Assembly (NCBI GenBank): GCA_963835885.1
Contig: CAWIHF010000015.1
Span: forward strand, 1-64,000
DNA from: Roseiarcus sp963835885
GTDB lineage: Bacteria > Pseudomonadota > Alphaproteobacteria > Rhizobiales > Beijerinckiaceae
Reading direction: 5' to 3'
Length of the DNA stretch: 64,000 nt
Shown piece by piece: positions 8,514 through 16,966 of this stretch (within the stretch, counting starts at the first letter, position 1; each line of letters opens with the position of its first letter). The notes beneath the pieces were generated by a model. That model searched no databases. It was not told where the DNA came from and saw only the letters and a list, made by a program, of their open reading frames with translations. A program made the translations under genes and the position numbers.

Positions 8514-8601
8514 GAGCCGGGCATGACACAGGACAGTGTGCGGAAGTCTGTCCTCCGGATGGTACGGTTTCGAGTTCCCGTCACACCGTTCATCCCGGCT
8601 C
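8514..8601. ncRNA. Possible structured RNA with three-way junction
   Basis: Three nested complementarities fit one fold: outer stem GAGCCGGG (8514-8521) with CCCGGCTC (8594-8601), a first arm GGACAG (8531-8536) with CTGTCC (8548-8553), and a second arm ACGGT (8564-8568) with ACCGT (8585-8589). Each pairing is exact. Strand and function are unknown, and no known riboswitch class is recognised. Chance pairing in GC-rich DNA remains possible. Confidence 0.3.
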
Positions 8602-8708
8602 GGCTAAAGACGTTAACACACCTGCATCAAAATGCAACCATGTTGGTTGTTTCGATTCGCCCTGCTATGGCGCGGTAGGCTCCTTGAGCGCAACCGCTGA
8701 TGGGCGAA

Positions 8709-8897
8709 TCAGTCCGATTGCAATTCGCGTTCGCCGGGGCGGCGCATGACCCAAACCTCGCCGCTCATATCAATCAGATGAAATCCGCGTCGGACCAGCT
8801 CGCTGAACGTCACGGCATCGTTTGAGCGCACGGTCGCCCAGCTATGCGGCTCCGCATCCCGGATCCGATCAAGATTTCCAAAATCGAAATGCTGCAT
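8709..8897 (-). CDS. Small hypothetical protein (62 aa)
   Basis: MQHFDFGNLDRIRDAEPHSW opens a compact, well-mixed protein with a predicted beta-hairpin end (GFHLIDMSGEVWVMRRP). I prefer this ATG over the one 12 bases upstream because GGAGA sits 8 bases before it. Composition looks protein-like rather than arginine-rich shadow. It is probably cytosolic; no family is recognised. It stands alone, divergent from the histidine kinase. Confidence 0.5.
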   Translation of the reverse strand: MQHFDFGNLDRIRDAEPHSWATVRSNDAVTFSELVRRGFHLIDMSGEVWVMRRPGERELQSD

Positions 8898-9268
8898 TGG
8901 CGTCTCCATCGGACTGTTGGTCCGCTGCTTCTATACGCTTAACATATTTTGCTGCGCTGCACCATCCCAATGCTGCTATGCACAAAACGCAGTCCGAAAT
9001 CGAGCGCGGCGGTCACCGACCGGATCCAGTCGTCCGCAGCGCGGCGGGTTGCGGTCCAGCGTTCGTCGTGGCGGCCGATTTTGCCTCAAGCTGTTGCCCG
9101 CTGACCAACAAGCCTCGGAGGGGCGCAAAATACACGCAGACGAGGCCATGAAACGCGTTGACCGCAGTCCGCTCTCGTATCGGAAGGCCTAAACGCGTAG
9201 GGTTGCATTGCTCTGGCCGGGGTGGGCTCAAGACCAAGCGCCATTCGGCTCGGAAAGGGGGCGATGGC
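8898..9268. other. Intergenic region of about 370 bp
   Basis: Lies between two divergent genes, so it should hold both promoters. The AT-rich patch CTATACGCTTAACATATTTTG (8931-8951) is the likeliest promoter area. Open frames on either strand here are not convincing. Confidence 0.4.
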
Positions 9269-10248
9269 GTGATCAGATGGCTGGTCAATATTGCGAAAAC
9301 GCGCCGGACCGGCGTCTGGTCCTGGGTCTTGGCCGGCGGGTTCCTTGCCATCTCGGTGATTGTCCGCCTCGCCTTGGCGCATTGGCTCGATCCGGTTCCG
9401 TTCCTGACTTTCTACCCGGCGGTCGTGGCGAGCACGCTCATTTGCGGCTGGCGGCAAGGGGCGTCGTGTTTCGGCATTGTCCGCCATCGCGGCATGGTAT
9501 TTCTTCGTGGAGCCGAAATTCTCGTTCGCGATCAGCAATTTCAGCGCCATCTTATGGATGGCGGGCTTCCTGCTCGTCGACGGGGTTTCTGACGGCCCTG
9601 GTCGAAGGGCTTGTTCAAGCCGTCCTGCAACTCGACCGTACCGCGCGAATCAACGTGGACCTGTTTCACGAACTCCAGCACCGGGTCGCCAACAACCTCC
9701 AGATCGTCGCGGCGACGTTGCAAAAGGCGCAGCGCGGCCTGCAGGACCCTGCCGCCTTGGCGGCCATCGACCTTGCACTCGGGCGAATTCATTCCATGGC
9801 CGGACTGCATCGCCGGCTTTACGACGCCGCCGCCTACTCGGAAGGCGTCGAGCCTATCGTCCGCGACATTCTGATGGAGACGTTTCGCGGCCTGCCGGTC
9901 GATATCAGGCTCGATATCCATTCCGGCGCCCTGCCGGTCGGCGAGATGACCGTGATCGCCCTGCTGGTGAACGAGGCGGCGATCAACGCGGCCAAACATG
10001 TGTTTCGCCCCAGGAACGGCACGTTGTTCGAGGTGTCTCTGGCGGAGGTCGAACGCGGGCGCATGCAGTTGACGATCCGTGACGATGGCCCGGGGATGCC
10101 CGCCGAGACGCCGACAGGACCCCAAACGCCGAGGTTCGGACTTACTGTCATGCGCGCACTGGCGGGACAGCTTCGCGGGTCGTTCGAAATGCTCCAAGGC
10201 CCGGGCACGGCGATCAGAGTCACATTTTTGCGCGGGGGCGCTCCCTGA
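9269..10248 (+). pseudogene. Sensor histidine kinase (DUF4118 + HWE/HisKA_2), two frameshifts
   Basis: Starts at GTG behind GGGGG. Three consecutive frames join into one protein. The first gives an N-terminal DUF4118 membrane sensor (VLAGGFLAISVIVRLALAHW, FLTFYPAVVASTLICGWRQG). After a shift near 9475, SAIAAWYFFVEPKFSF and a further membrane helix follow. After a second shift near 9587 comes the cytosolic kinase: the phospho-acceptor His in ELQHRVANNLQIVAATL (HisKA_2/HWE type), the N box NEAAINAAKHVF and the G1 box DDGPGMP, then FGLTVMRALAGQL. About 326 residues if repaired. The shifts may be sequencing errors, given the pattern in this window. A response regulator is not adjacent. Confidence 0.75.
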
Positions 10249-10375
10249 CCTGTCGCGCCGCCGGCGGCGTTTGCGCTCCAATAGGCCAACCTGGCTCGAG
10301 CCGGTAAAGGTTGCTTAGCGGATTTGCTTTAAAAACGGCAGGCGCCGGAAAAGGGCCACGCGGCGGAAGAAATCG

Positions 10376-10627
10376 ATGGACAGTATCGTTCCGTTCGTAT
10401 GGTCCCTTATTCCCAGCTGGCTCGCCGATCGGCTGGAGGAGCTTTTCCATGCGCCGTTTTGGCTGGTGATGGCGGGGGCGACGGTCGCCGCGCTTTCCGC
10501 CGTCGCATATTCTGCCTTGCCGGCCGCCGCCCGAGACAAAGTCAAGCTCTTCGCCGTTCTCGGGGCGCTGGCGATCGCCGCGCTCGAGCTCGTCCCGCGC
10601 CTGGAGCGGAGCTTTCCCCTGGGTTGA
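10376..10627 (+). CDS. Small hypothetical membrane protein
   Basis: 83 residues with two predicted membrane helices (APFWLVMAGATVAALSAVAY and VKLFAVLGALAIAALELV) and a short amphipathic N-terminus. The start has GGAAG 7 bases upstream. No known family is recognised. It lies alone between the kinase and rplS, all on the plus strand. Confidence 0.5.
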   Translation: MDSIVPFVWSLIPSWLADRLEELFHAPFWLVMAGATVAALSAVAYSALPAAARDKVKLFAVLGALAIAALELVPRLERSFPLG

Positions 10628-10830
10628 AGCCTCGCCCTGCGCGGGAGTGATCCCAACCCTGCCCGGCGCGACGCGCTGAAGGAGGCGGATAGGCGCGCGG
10701 CGCGCGAAAGGAAAAATGCTCGAACTTGCGCCGGCGCTTGCTCTATGTCGCGACCCTCAACTGAAAACAGCGCGCCGAAGCGCTCGCCGGCTCTCGCCGA
10801 TCCGGCGTCACGGCAGGAGTTGCACGCAAA

Positions 10831-11260
10831 ATGAACATCATCGAGACAATCGAGGCCGAACACGCGGCCCGGCTGCCCGGCGCGAAGATGCCGGAGTTCC
10901 AGCCCGGCGACACCGTGGTGGTCAACGTCAAGGTCTCCGAAGGCGACCGCACCCGCATCCAGGCCTATGAAGGCGTCTGCATCGCGCGCAGCGGCGGCGG
11001 CCTGAACGAGAGCTTTACCGTCCGCAAGATTTCCTACGGCGAAGGGGTGGAGCGGGTGTTCCCGGTCTACTCGCCGGTGATCGAACTCGGTGAAGGTTTT
11101 GCGCCGCGGCAAGGTGCGCCGCGCCAAGCTCTATTACCTGCGCGATCGCCGGGGAAAGTCGGCGCGGATCGCCGAGCGCACGGAAACCGCGGCCAGCAGG
11201 GCCGAGGCGGCCGCAGCCAAGGCCGCCGCCGCTGCCGCTAAAGATGCCGCCAAAGAGTGA
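10831..11260 (+). CDS. rplS: 50S ribosomal protein L19 (frameshifted in this sequence)
   Basis: L19 sits at the 30S-50S interface. The first 88 codons give MNIIETIEAEHAARLPGAKM, FQPGDTVVVNVKVSEGDR and RKISYGEGVERVFPVYSPVIE. After one extra base near 11090 the protein continues in the next frame as VKVLRRGKVRRAKLYYLRDR and an Ala/Lys-rich tail ending AKDAAKE at 11258. Read without repair, the first frame would end at 11241 with a nonsense arginine/glycine-rich tail. L19 is normally essential in bacteria, so a consensus error is much likelier than a real mutation. The usual partners rimM-trmD are not adjacent. Confidence 0.92.
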
Positions 11261-11301
11261 ATGTCCGCGGCGGCGGCTGCGGTTGAAATCAGGGGAAGGT
11301 C

Positions 11302-11553
11302 ATGTCGGAAGCCGTCATCGCCCAACGGGCCCCGTACGGGAAGGAGCTCGAACAGGGCAAGACCTATTACTGGTGCGCTTGCGGACGGTCCGCCAACCAG
11401 CCGTTCTGCGACGGCTCGCATAAGGCGGTCGGCATGGCGCCCGCGGCCTTCACCGCCGAAAAGACGGGGACGGCCTGGCTGTGCGGCTGCAAGCAGTCGA
11501 AGAATGCGCCCTATTGCGACGGATCGCACAAGGGCCTCGTAAGCGGGGCCTGA
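11302..11553 (+). CDS. CDGSH iron-sulfur domain protein, tandem motif
   Basis: 83 residues with two CDGSH clusters: CACGRSANQPFCDGSH and CGCKQSKNAPYCDGSH. Each provides the three Cys and one His ligands of a 2Fe-2S centre, so the monomer should hold two centres, as in bacterial tandem (type 3, CISD3-like) members. The role is electron transfer or cluster handling in the cytosol; the partner is unknown. The ribosome-binding site is GGGGAAGG. It lies 41 bp after rplS and could be co-transcribed with it. Confidence 0.93.
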   Translation: MSEAVIAQRAPYGKELEQGKTYYWCACGRSANQPFCDGSHKAVGMAPAAFTAEKTGTAWLCGCKQSKNAPYCDGSHKGLVSGA

Positions 11554-11597
11554 CTTCGTCGAAACCCATGGTCCGTGAAACCGGAAGCGGCTTCGCA

Positions 11598-13101
11598 TCA
11601 CCCATAAATCAGCGCACCTTCGTCGAGGTCGGCGGAAGCGAACACATCCTTGTCGGCCTCGTAGTCGTGCGCGTGTCGCCATTCCGGCTTGTCGCCACGC
11701 TTCGGCAGCAAATGCATGCCGCGCATCACATAACCGGGATTGAAGTCCTCGGGATCCACCCACGGAAGCACCGGCATGTCCTCGTCTTCCGGGCGCAGGC
11801 TCGGGACCACCTTGCTTGAGCCTTTTTCCTTCATGTGATTGAGGAGCCTGCACACGAAATCGCCGACGAGGTCGACCCGTAGCGTCCAACTCGAGCGGAA
11901 ATAGCCGAACACCCAGGCCATGTTGGGAACGCCGACAAACATCATCCCGCGGTAGGTGACCGTATCGGAGGGCTTGAGCGGTCGCCCGTCGATGAAGACG
12001 TCGATATCGCCCAGCATACTGAGGTGAAAGCCCGTAGCCGTGACCACGATATCGGCTTCGAGGACCTTGCCGGACTTGGTCAGGATTCCGGCCGGGGTGA
12101 ACCTTTCAATCTCGTCAGTGACGACGGACGCCCGGTTCGAGCGGATCTCACGAAACAGATCGCCGTCGGGGATGAAGCGCGACGCGCTGCCTCCACGGCA
12201 GATACTTCGGAGTGAAGTGGGTCTCCACGTCGTAGTCCTCGCCGAGGTAGGCGCGCACTGCCGAAAGCAGCTCCCGCTTGACCGCCTCCGGTTCGCTGAA
12301 GCAACGACGGGTGAACTCCGCCTGATCGAAGAGGATCTTGCGGCGCGTGATCTCGTGGATCCAGTCCTCCCTGATGTCGAGTTCGCGCAACGTGTCGGCC
12401 AGCGCATTCGCATTGCGGCCGGTAATGAAATAGGTCGGCGAGCGCTGCAGCATCGTGACGTGGTTGCAGCGCCCGGCAATGGCCGGAATGAGCGTCGCGG
12501 CCGTCGCGCCGGAGCCGATGACGACGACGTTTTTGCCGGCGGTGTCCAAATCTTCCGGCCAAGACTGCGGGTGAACGATCTGCCCCTCGAACGCCTCCAT
12601 TCCATCCCATTCGGGCGTGTAGCCCTGTGCGTGCCGGTAGTAGCCCTGGCACATCCAGAGAAAATTGGCGGTGAAGCGAACGGCGCCGCCGGTGTCTGTT
12701 TGGGTCGCCTCCAGCCTCCAGAGATTGTCGGCGCTCGACCAACGGGCCGCCGAAATCGTGTGGCGGTAACGAATGTGAGCCTTAAGGCCGTTTTCATCGA
12801 TGACTTCGCCGAGATAGGCGAGAATCTCCTCGGCGGTCGCAATCGGTTTGCCGACCCACGGCTTGAAGCGATAGCCGAACGTGTAGAGATCGCTGTCCGA
12901 CCTGATGCCGGGATAGCGATGGGTGATCCAGGTGCCGCCGAAGCTGTTCTGGGCTTCGAGGATCACGAAGCTCATCCCCGGGCACTGAGTTTTCAGGTGA
13001 TAGGCGCTGCCGATTCCAGAGATTCCGGCTCCGACAATCACCACATCGAAATGCTCCGGCTGGTCGCTACGGGGATTTCCGGGCGCAAAAGTCTGGTTCA
13101 T
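11598..13101 (-). CDS. Flavin-containing (Baeyer-Villiger type) monooxygenase, frameshifted
   Basis: An FAD/NADPH-dependent monooxygenase of about 500 residues. N-terminal FAD Rossmann motif VVIVGAGISGIGSAYHL, then GGTWITHRYPGIRSDS, the Baeyer-Villiger fingerprint FEGQIVHPQSW (pattern FxGxxxHxxxW), the NADPH Rossmann motif VVVIGSGATAATLIP, and VVTATGFHLSMLGDID near the end. One extra base near 12178 splits it; downstream the frame resumes as RFIPDGDLFREIRSNRASVV. The substrate is unknown (ketones, amines or sulfides are typical). The stop is at 11598, close to the CDGSH gene on the opposite strand. The shift is probably a sequence error. Confidence 0.85.
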
Positions 13102-13281
13102 CGTTTCCGCGCTTATCCGCACTGGCGGCCGGCTTCGTTCGAGCCGGCATTCCCGAAATGCCGCGTGGTATAGATCACCTCGGGCGGTTTCCGGCAACAC
13201 ATCAATCCGTCGATTGGCCCCGAAGTCGCCGGCTCGTGTGTCCGCTTGCCCTCGCGCTCGGCGCGCGTGCTAAACCGGGGC

Positions 13282-15525
13282 ATGCCTGCCCCGCCCGCCG
13301 ACGCGCCGCCGCCCCGCGTCATCGTCGACGTGCTCGTCCCCGTCGCGGTCGACACGGCTTATTCCTATCGTGCGCCTTCCGGCGCGGCGCTCGGGCCCGG
13401 AGCCTTCGTCGGCGTCCCGCTCGGCGCGCGCCATGCGACCGGCGTCGTCTGGGCCCTGCGCGAGGGGAGCGGCGACAATCTGAAGTCGGTCGCCGCGATC
13501 CGCGACTGGCCGCCGCTGCGGCAACCCGTTGCGCGACTTCATCGACTGGGTGGCGCGCTGGACGCTCAGCCCCCGCGGCATGGTGCTGCGCATGGCGATC
13601 CGGGCGCACGAAGTCATTGAACCGCCGGCGCAAAAATTCGGCCTGGTCGCGACCGGCAAGCCGCCGGCCCGCATGACGGAGGCGCGCTCGCGGGTTCTCG
13701 ATACGCTGCGGGCGCCGAGGCGCCGGTCGCGAAAGCGGCGCTCGCCGAGCGCGCTCAGTGCTCGCCCGGCGTCGTCGACGGCCTCGTCGAGGACGGCGCG
13801 CTCGCCGCGGTCGCGTTGCCGCCGGAAAAGATCGCCGCTGGCCTCGAGCCGGACTTTTGCCCGACCGCCCTCAACGACGACCAGAAGTCCGCGGCCGACG
13901 ATCTCAGAGAGCGCGTCGCCGCCCGAGCTTTCTCGGCGACGCTGCTCGAAGGGGTGACCGGATCGGGCAAGACGGAGGTCTATTTCGAAGCGGTCGCGGA
14001 AGCCTTGCGGCAGGGCCGGCAGGCGCTGGTGCTCCTGCCCGAGATCGCCTTGACCGCGCAGTTCCTCGACCGCTTCGCGGCGCGCTTCGGCGCGCGTCCG
14101 GCCGAGTGGCACTCGGGCCTGAGCGAGCGCCAGCGCGAGCGGATCTGGGGCGCGGTGGCGAGCGGCGAGGCGCGGGTCGTCGCCGGGGCGCGCTCGGCCC
14201 TCTTCCTGCCCTTCGCCGACCTCGGCCTCATCGTCGTCGACGAGGAGCACGAGGGCGCCTACAAGCAGGAGGACGGCGTCGTCTACAATGCGCGCGACAT
14301 GGCGGTGGTCAGGGCGCGGCTCGAAAAGGCGCCGGTCGTGCTCGCTTCCGCCACGCCCGCGCTCGAGACGCGGGTCAACGCCGAGACCGGGCGCTACCGC
14401 TGGCTCCGCCTGCCGGCGCGCTTCGGCGCCGCGACGATGCCCGACCTCGCGACGGTCGATCTGAAGCGCGATGGTCCGCCGCGCGGCCGCTGGCTGTCGC
14501 CGAAGGCGATCGCCGGCGTCGTGGCGGCGCGCGACAGGGGCGAGCAGGCGCTCCTCTTCCTCAACCGGCGCGGCTATGCCCCGCTCACCCTCTGCCGCTC
14601 CTGCGGCCACCGGTTCCAATGCCCGAATTGCTCCGCCTGGCTGGTCGAGCACCGCTTCCGCGCGGCGCTGGTCTGCCACCATTGCGGACATTTCGAAGCC
14701 CGACCAAATCTCTGCCCGGAATGCCACGACGTCGACAGCCTGACCGCCTGCGGCCCCGGGGTGGAGCGTCTGGCGGAGGAGGCGGCGCTGATCTTCCCGG
14801 ACATCCGCACCCTCGTGCTGTCGTCCGACTTCCCCGGCGGAATCGACACCCTGCGCCGCCAGCTCGACGCGGCGGCGAAAGGCGAGTTCGACCTCATCAT
14901 CGGCACCCAGCTCGTCGCCAAGGGCCACAATTTCCCGCTGCTCACCTTCGTCTGCGTGGTCGACGCCGACGTCGGCCTCGCCAACGCCGATCCGCGCGCC
15001 GCCGAGCGCACTTTTCAGCTCCTGCGTCAGGCGACGGGCCGGGCCGGACGCGGCGACAAGGCGGGCCATGCGCTCTTGCAGACGTGGCAGCCCGAGCATC
15101 CGGTGATCGCCGCGCTCGTCTCGGGCGACGCCGAGCGGTTTTACCGGGAGGAGACCGAGCAGCGGCGGATCGGCGGCCTGCCGCCGTTCGGCCGGCTCGC
15201 CGCGATCATCGTCTCGGCCGAGGACAAGGGCGCGGCGGAGGCGCACGCCCGGGCGCTGGCGCGCACCGCGCACGCCATGCCTTTGGGCAAGGGCTGGAAG
15301 ATCGCGCCGCTCGGCGGATTTCCCGAGCGCGACGAGATCGTGCTGCTCGGCCCGGCCGAAGCGCCGATCGCCGTCCTGCGCAAGCGCCACCGTTTTCGCC
15401 TCGCCGCCAAGGCGCCCCGTTCCGCCGACCTACAGGGCTTCTTGCGCGCCCTGCTCGCCGCCGCGCCGCCGCCCCGCGGAGGGGTGAGGGTGGCGGTCGA
15501 CGTCGACCCGCAGAGTTTCTTGTGA
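13282..15525 (+). CDS. priA: Primosomal protein N' (PriA helicase), two frameshifts
   Basis: PriA restarts stalled replication forks. The N-terminal 3'BD domain is readable (VIVDVLVPVAVDTAYSYRAP, GAFVGVPLGARHATGVVWAL). After a shift near 13530 it continues RDFIDWVARWTLSPRGMVLR, and after another near 13710 as APVAKAALAERAQC into the helicase: Walker A GVTGSGKTEVYFEA, DEEHEGAYKQEDGV (DEEH box), LNRRGYAP, and the zinc-binding cysteines CRSCGHRFQCPNCSAW, CHHCGHFEARPNLCPEC. The C-terminus is GTQLVAKGHNFP and RQATGRAGRGDK. About 740 residues when repaired, the normal size. PriA loss is usually very costly, so the shifts are probably errors. Confidence 0.92.
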
Positions 15526-15596
15526 GGGCCGTCCAGCCGCTGTATGTTCCTGTCTGCTAGACTTCTCTGACCCGAGGGAGCCGGGGTCTCGAGGCT

Positions 15597-15782
15597 GAAT
15601 TCCCGCCAACAGGGAAAAATGCAGCGAATTTGTCGTATTTCGGCCGATTTTCGGAGAAACCGACCCTAAAAGCTCAACGATTATAGGCGGTTCCAAGAGA
15701 ATTCCCTACGCGGGCGAACAGGGAATGAATTCGGCCCATCAGGGAATGAAAGGTCCCTGTTCGGCCGAAAGCAGGGATATTC
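15597..15782. repeat. CAGGGAA-type intergenic repeat, degenerate copy
   Basis: The 300-bp gap after priA holds repeated words of the form (A/C)AGGGAA: AACAGGGAAAAATGCAGCGA near 15608, GAACAGGGAATGAATTCGG near 15715, CATCAGGGAATGAAAGGTCC near 15738 and GCAGGGATATTC near 15771. The inverse words GAATTCCC and TCCCTGTTC are also present. I recall similar tracts between genes in Bradyrhizobium, Methylobacterium and relatives; I could not check this. A diverged relative lies at 47098-47180. Confidence 0.6.
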
Positions 15783-15828
15783 TCGCGCCTGATATGACGG
15801 GTCGCCGTCCGGCGCGATCCCGGTTAGA

Positions 15829-16671
15829 TTGCCGCCCGTGACACGCCTGCCGCTCGCCCAGATCCGTCGCCGCTTCCTCGTTGACGCCCGTCCGCTCGAC
15901 GCCGAGACGGAAGCCGCCCTGAGGGCCGATCCGCGCCCTGGCGCAAGGGCGATTCTGGACGCCGTCGCGCGGCGGCGCGCCGGAAACCGCTCGGAGGGGC
16001 AGCGGTTGCGCAAGCTCTTGCAATTCGAGAGCGCGCTTTGGGCCGACGGCGTGCTGCACGTCGCCGGCGTCGATGAAGCCGGCATGAGCCCGCTCGCCGG
16101 GCCGGTGTCGGCCGCCGCCGTCATTTTCGCGCCGGGGTCGCGGATTCCCGGAGTTGACGATTCGAAGAAGCTCGATGCGGGGACCCGGGACAAGCTCGCA
16201 GTCGAGATCAAGCAGCGCGCCGTGGCGTGGTCGGTCGCCTTCGCTGAAGTCGAGGAGATCGACCGCATCAACATCTACTGGGCCGGCCTCCTGGCCATGC
16301 GCCGAGCCGTCGAAGGCCTCTGCCCTGCCCCGCAGCACATCCTCATCGACGCGCGCCGTCTCAGGGACCTGCAGACGCCTCAGCAGGCCATCGTCAAGGG
16401 CGACTGCAGGAGCCTGACCATCGCCGCCGCCTCGATCCTGGCCAAGACGGCCCGCGACGCCCTCATGCGCAGGCTCGATGCGGAATATCCGGGCTACGGC
16501 TTTTCGAAACACAAGGGCTATCCGGTCCGCGAGCATGTGGCCGCTCTTGCGCGGCTCGGCGCCTCACCTGTTCATCGCCGCTCTTTCGCGCCCGTCCGCT
16601 CGGTCCTGGGTCTGCCGCCGCTTCCGCTATGGCCGGATGCGAAGGCCGTTTCGGAGAGTTCCATAGGATAA
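15829..16671 (+). CDS. rnhB: Ribonuclease HII
   Basis: Removes ribonucleotides from DNA. 280 residues with a TTG start (a GTG at 15838 is an alternative; no clear Shine-Dalgarno). An N-terminal extension of about 75 residues precedes the catalytic core. Core motifs are VAGVDEAGMSPLAGPVSAAA (first Asp-Glu), DDSKKLDAGTRDKL, HILIDARRL, IVKGDCRSLTIAAASILAKT (third acidic residue) and KHKGYPVREHVAAL. The usual GRGPLAGPV is GMSPLAGPV here, so the GRG part of the substrate-recognising GRG motif is changed, while the acidic active-site residues are kept. The assignment is firm despite that. Confidence 0.9.
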   Translation: MPPVTRLPLAQIRRRFLVDARPLDAETEAALRADPRPGARAILDAVARRRAGNRSEGQRLRKLLQFESALWADGVLHVAGVDEAGMSPLAGPVSAAAVIFAPGSRIPGVDDSKKLDAGTRDKLAVEIKQRAVAWSVAFAEVEEIDRINIYWAGLLAMRRAVEGLCPAPQHILIDARRLRDLQTPQQAIVKGDCRSLTIAAASILAKTARDALMRRLDAEYPGYGFSKHKGYPVREHVAALARLGASPVHRRSFAPVRSVLGLPPLPLWPDAKAVSESSIG

Positions 16672-16711
16672 CGGCGCGCCCCTCTCTCGCTTGCGGAGAG
16701 GGGTCGCGCCG
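16672..16711. terminator. Long hairpin between convergent genes
   Basis: Directly after the rnhB stop: CGGCGCG-C-CCCTCTC pairs with GAGAGGGG-T-CGCGCCG around TCGCTTGC, about 14 bp with one mismatch. There is no T-run on either strand. It probably acts for both the plus-strand rnhB and the minus-strand cytochrome remnant. Confidence 0.45.
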
Positions 16712-16966
16712 AAACGGCGAATCAGCGGCTTGGCGGTCTTGCCGCCTCGACGGGCCGCGACCGACACCCGGTCGCGATAATCATTCGCGAAATGGTTGCG
16801 GACATAATTCACTAGGTCCGCGGCCTGCTCGTCGCTCTATTGCCGCCGAGCGGGGCATAGCGCCCAGCCCGTCCAGGACCACGCGCAGCGTGAATTCGGC
16901 CGACGCTGGTGGCGGGCGGCGCGGACCTTGACGTAGATTGCCGCGCCGCTGTTCTTCAACCCAGAT
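16712..16966 (-). pseudogene. Decayed copy of the cytochrome c gene at 19004-19429
   Basis: On the minus strand two segments match the intact cytochrome: GAAIYVKVRAARHQ (against GAAIYANVCAACHQ) and, in another frame, MNYVRNHFANDYRDRVSVAA (against MVNYIRSHFGNDYRDKVSAA). Between them the DNA also matches, but with indels and a destroyed SDEQAAD/GGMMSD region. Both haem-binding Cys of CxxCH have become Arg (RAARH), and there is no start or signal peptide. It abuts the carboxylesterase stop, so the esterase is flanked by one live and one dead copy. Confidence 0.8.

Larger units (their letters stand above)
7981..8708. other. Gene-poor stretch of about 730 bp
   Basis: No believable protein gene is visible on either strand. 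It holds an AT-rich block with phased A-tracts and tandem repeats (8091-8220), a possible three-way-junction RNA (8514-8601) and a small palindrome CAACCA-TGT-TGGTTG (8635-8649). Base composition in 8090-8200 is clearly more AT-rich than the flanking genes. Confidence 0.6.

Noticed and set aside
8290..8529. 79-codon minus-strand frame in the ftsK downstream gap
   Set aside because: Serine/arginine-rich, no ribosome-binding site, overlaps the candidate structured RNA.
10831..11260. Programmed frameshifting in rplS
   Set aside because: No slippery heptamer or downstream pseudoknot is apparent at the shift near 11090, and similar single-base breaks affect unrelated genes all over the window.
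13270..15390. 706-codon open frame antisense to priA
   Set aside because: The translation is arginine/aspartate/glutamine-rich with no domain, and priA on the other strand has all family motifs. Long antisense frames are expected in GC-rich genes.
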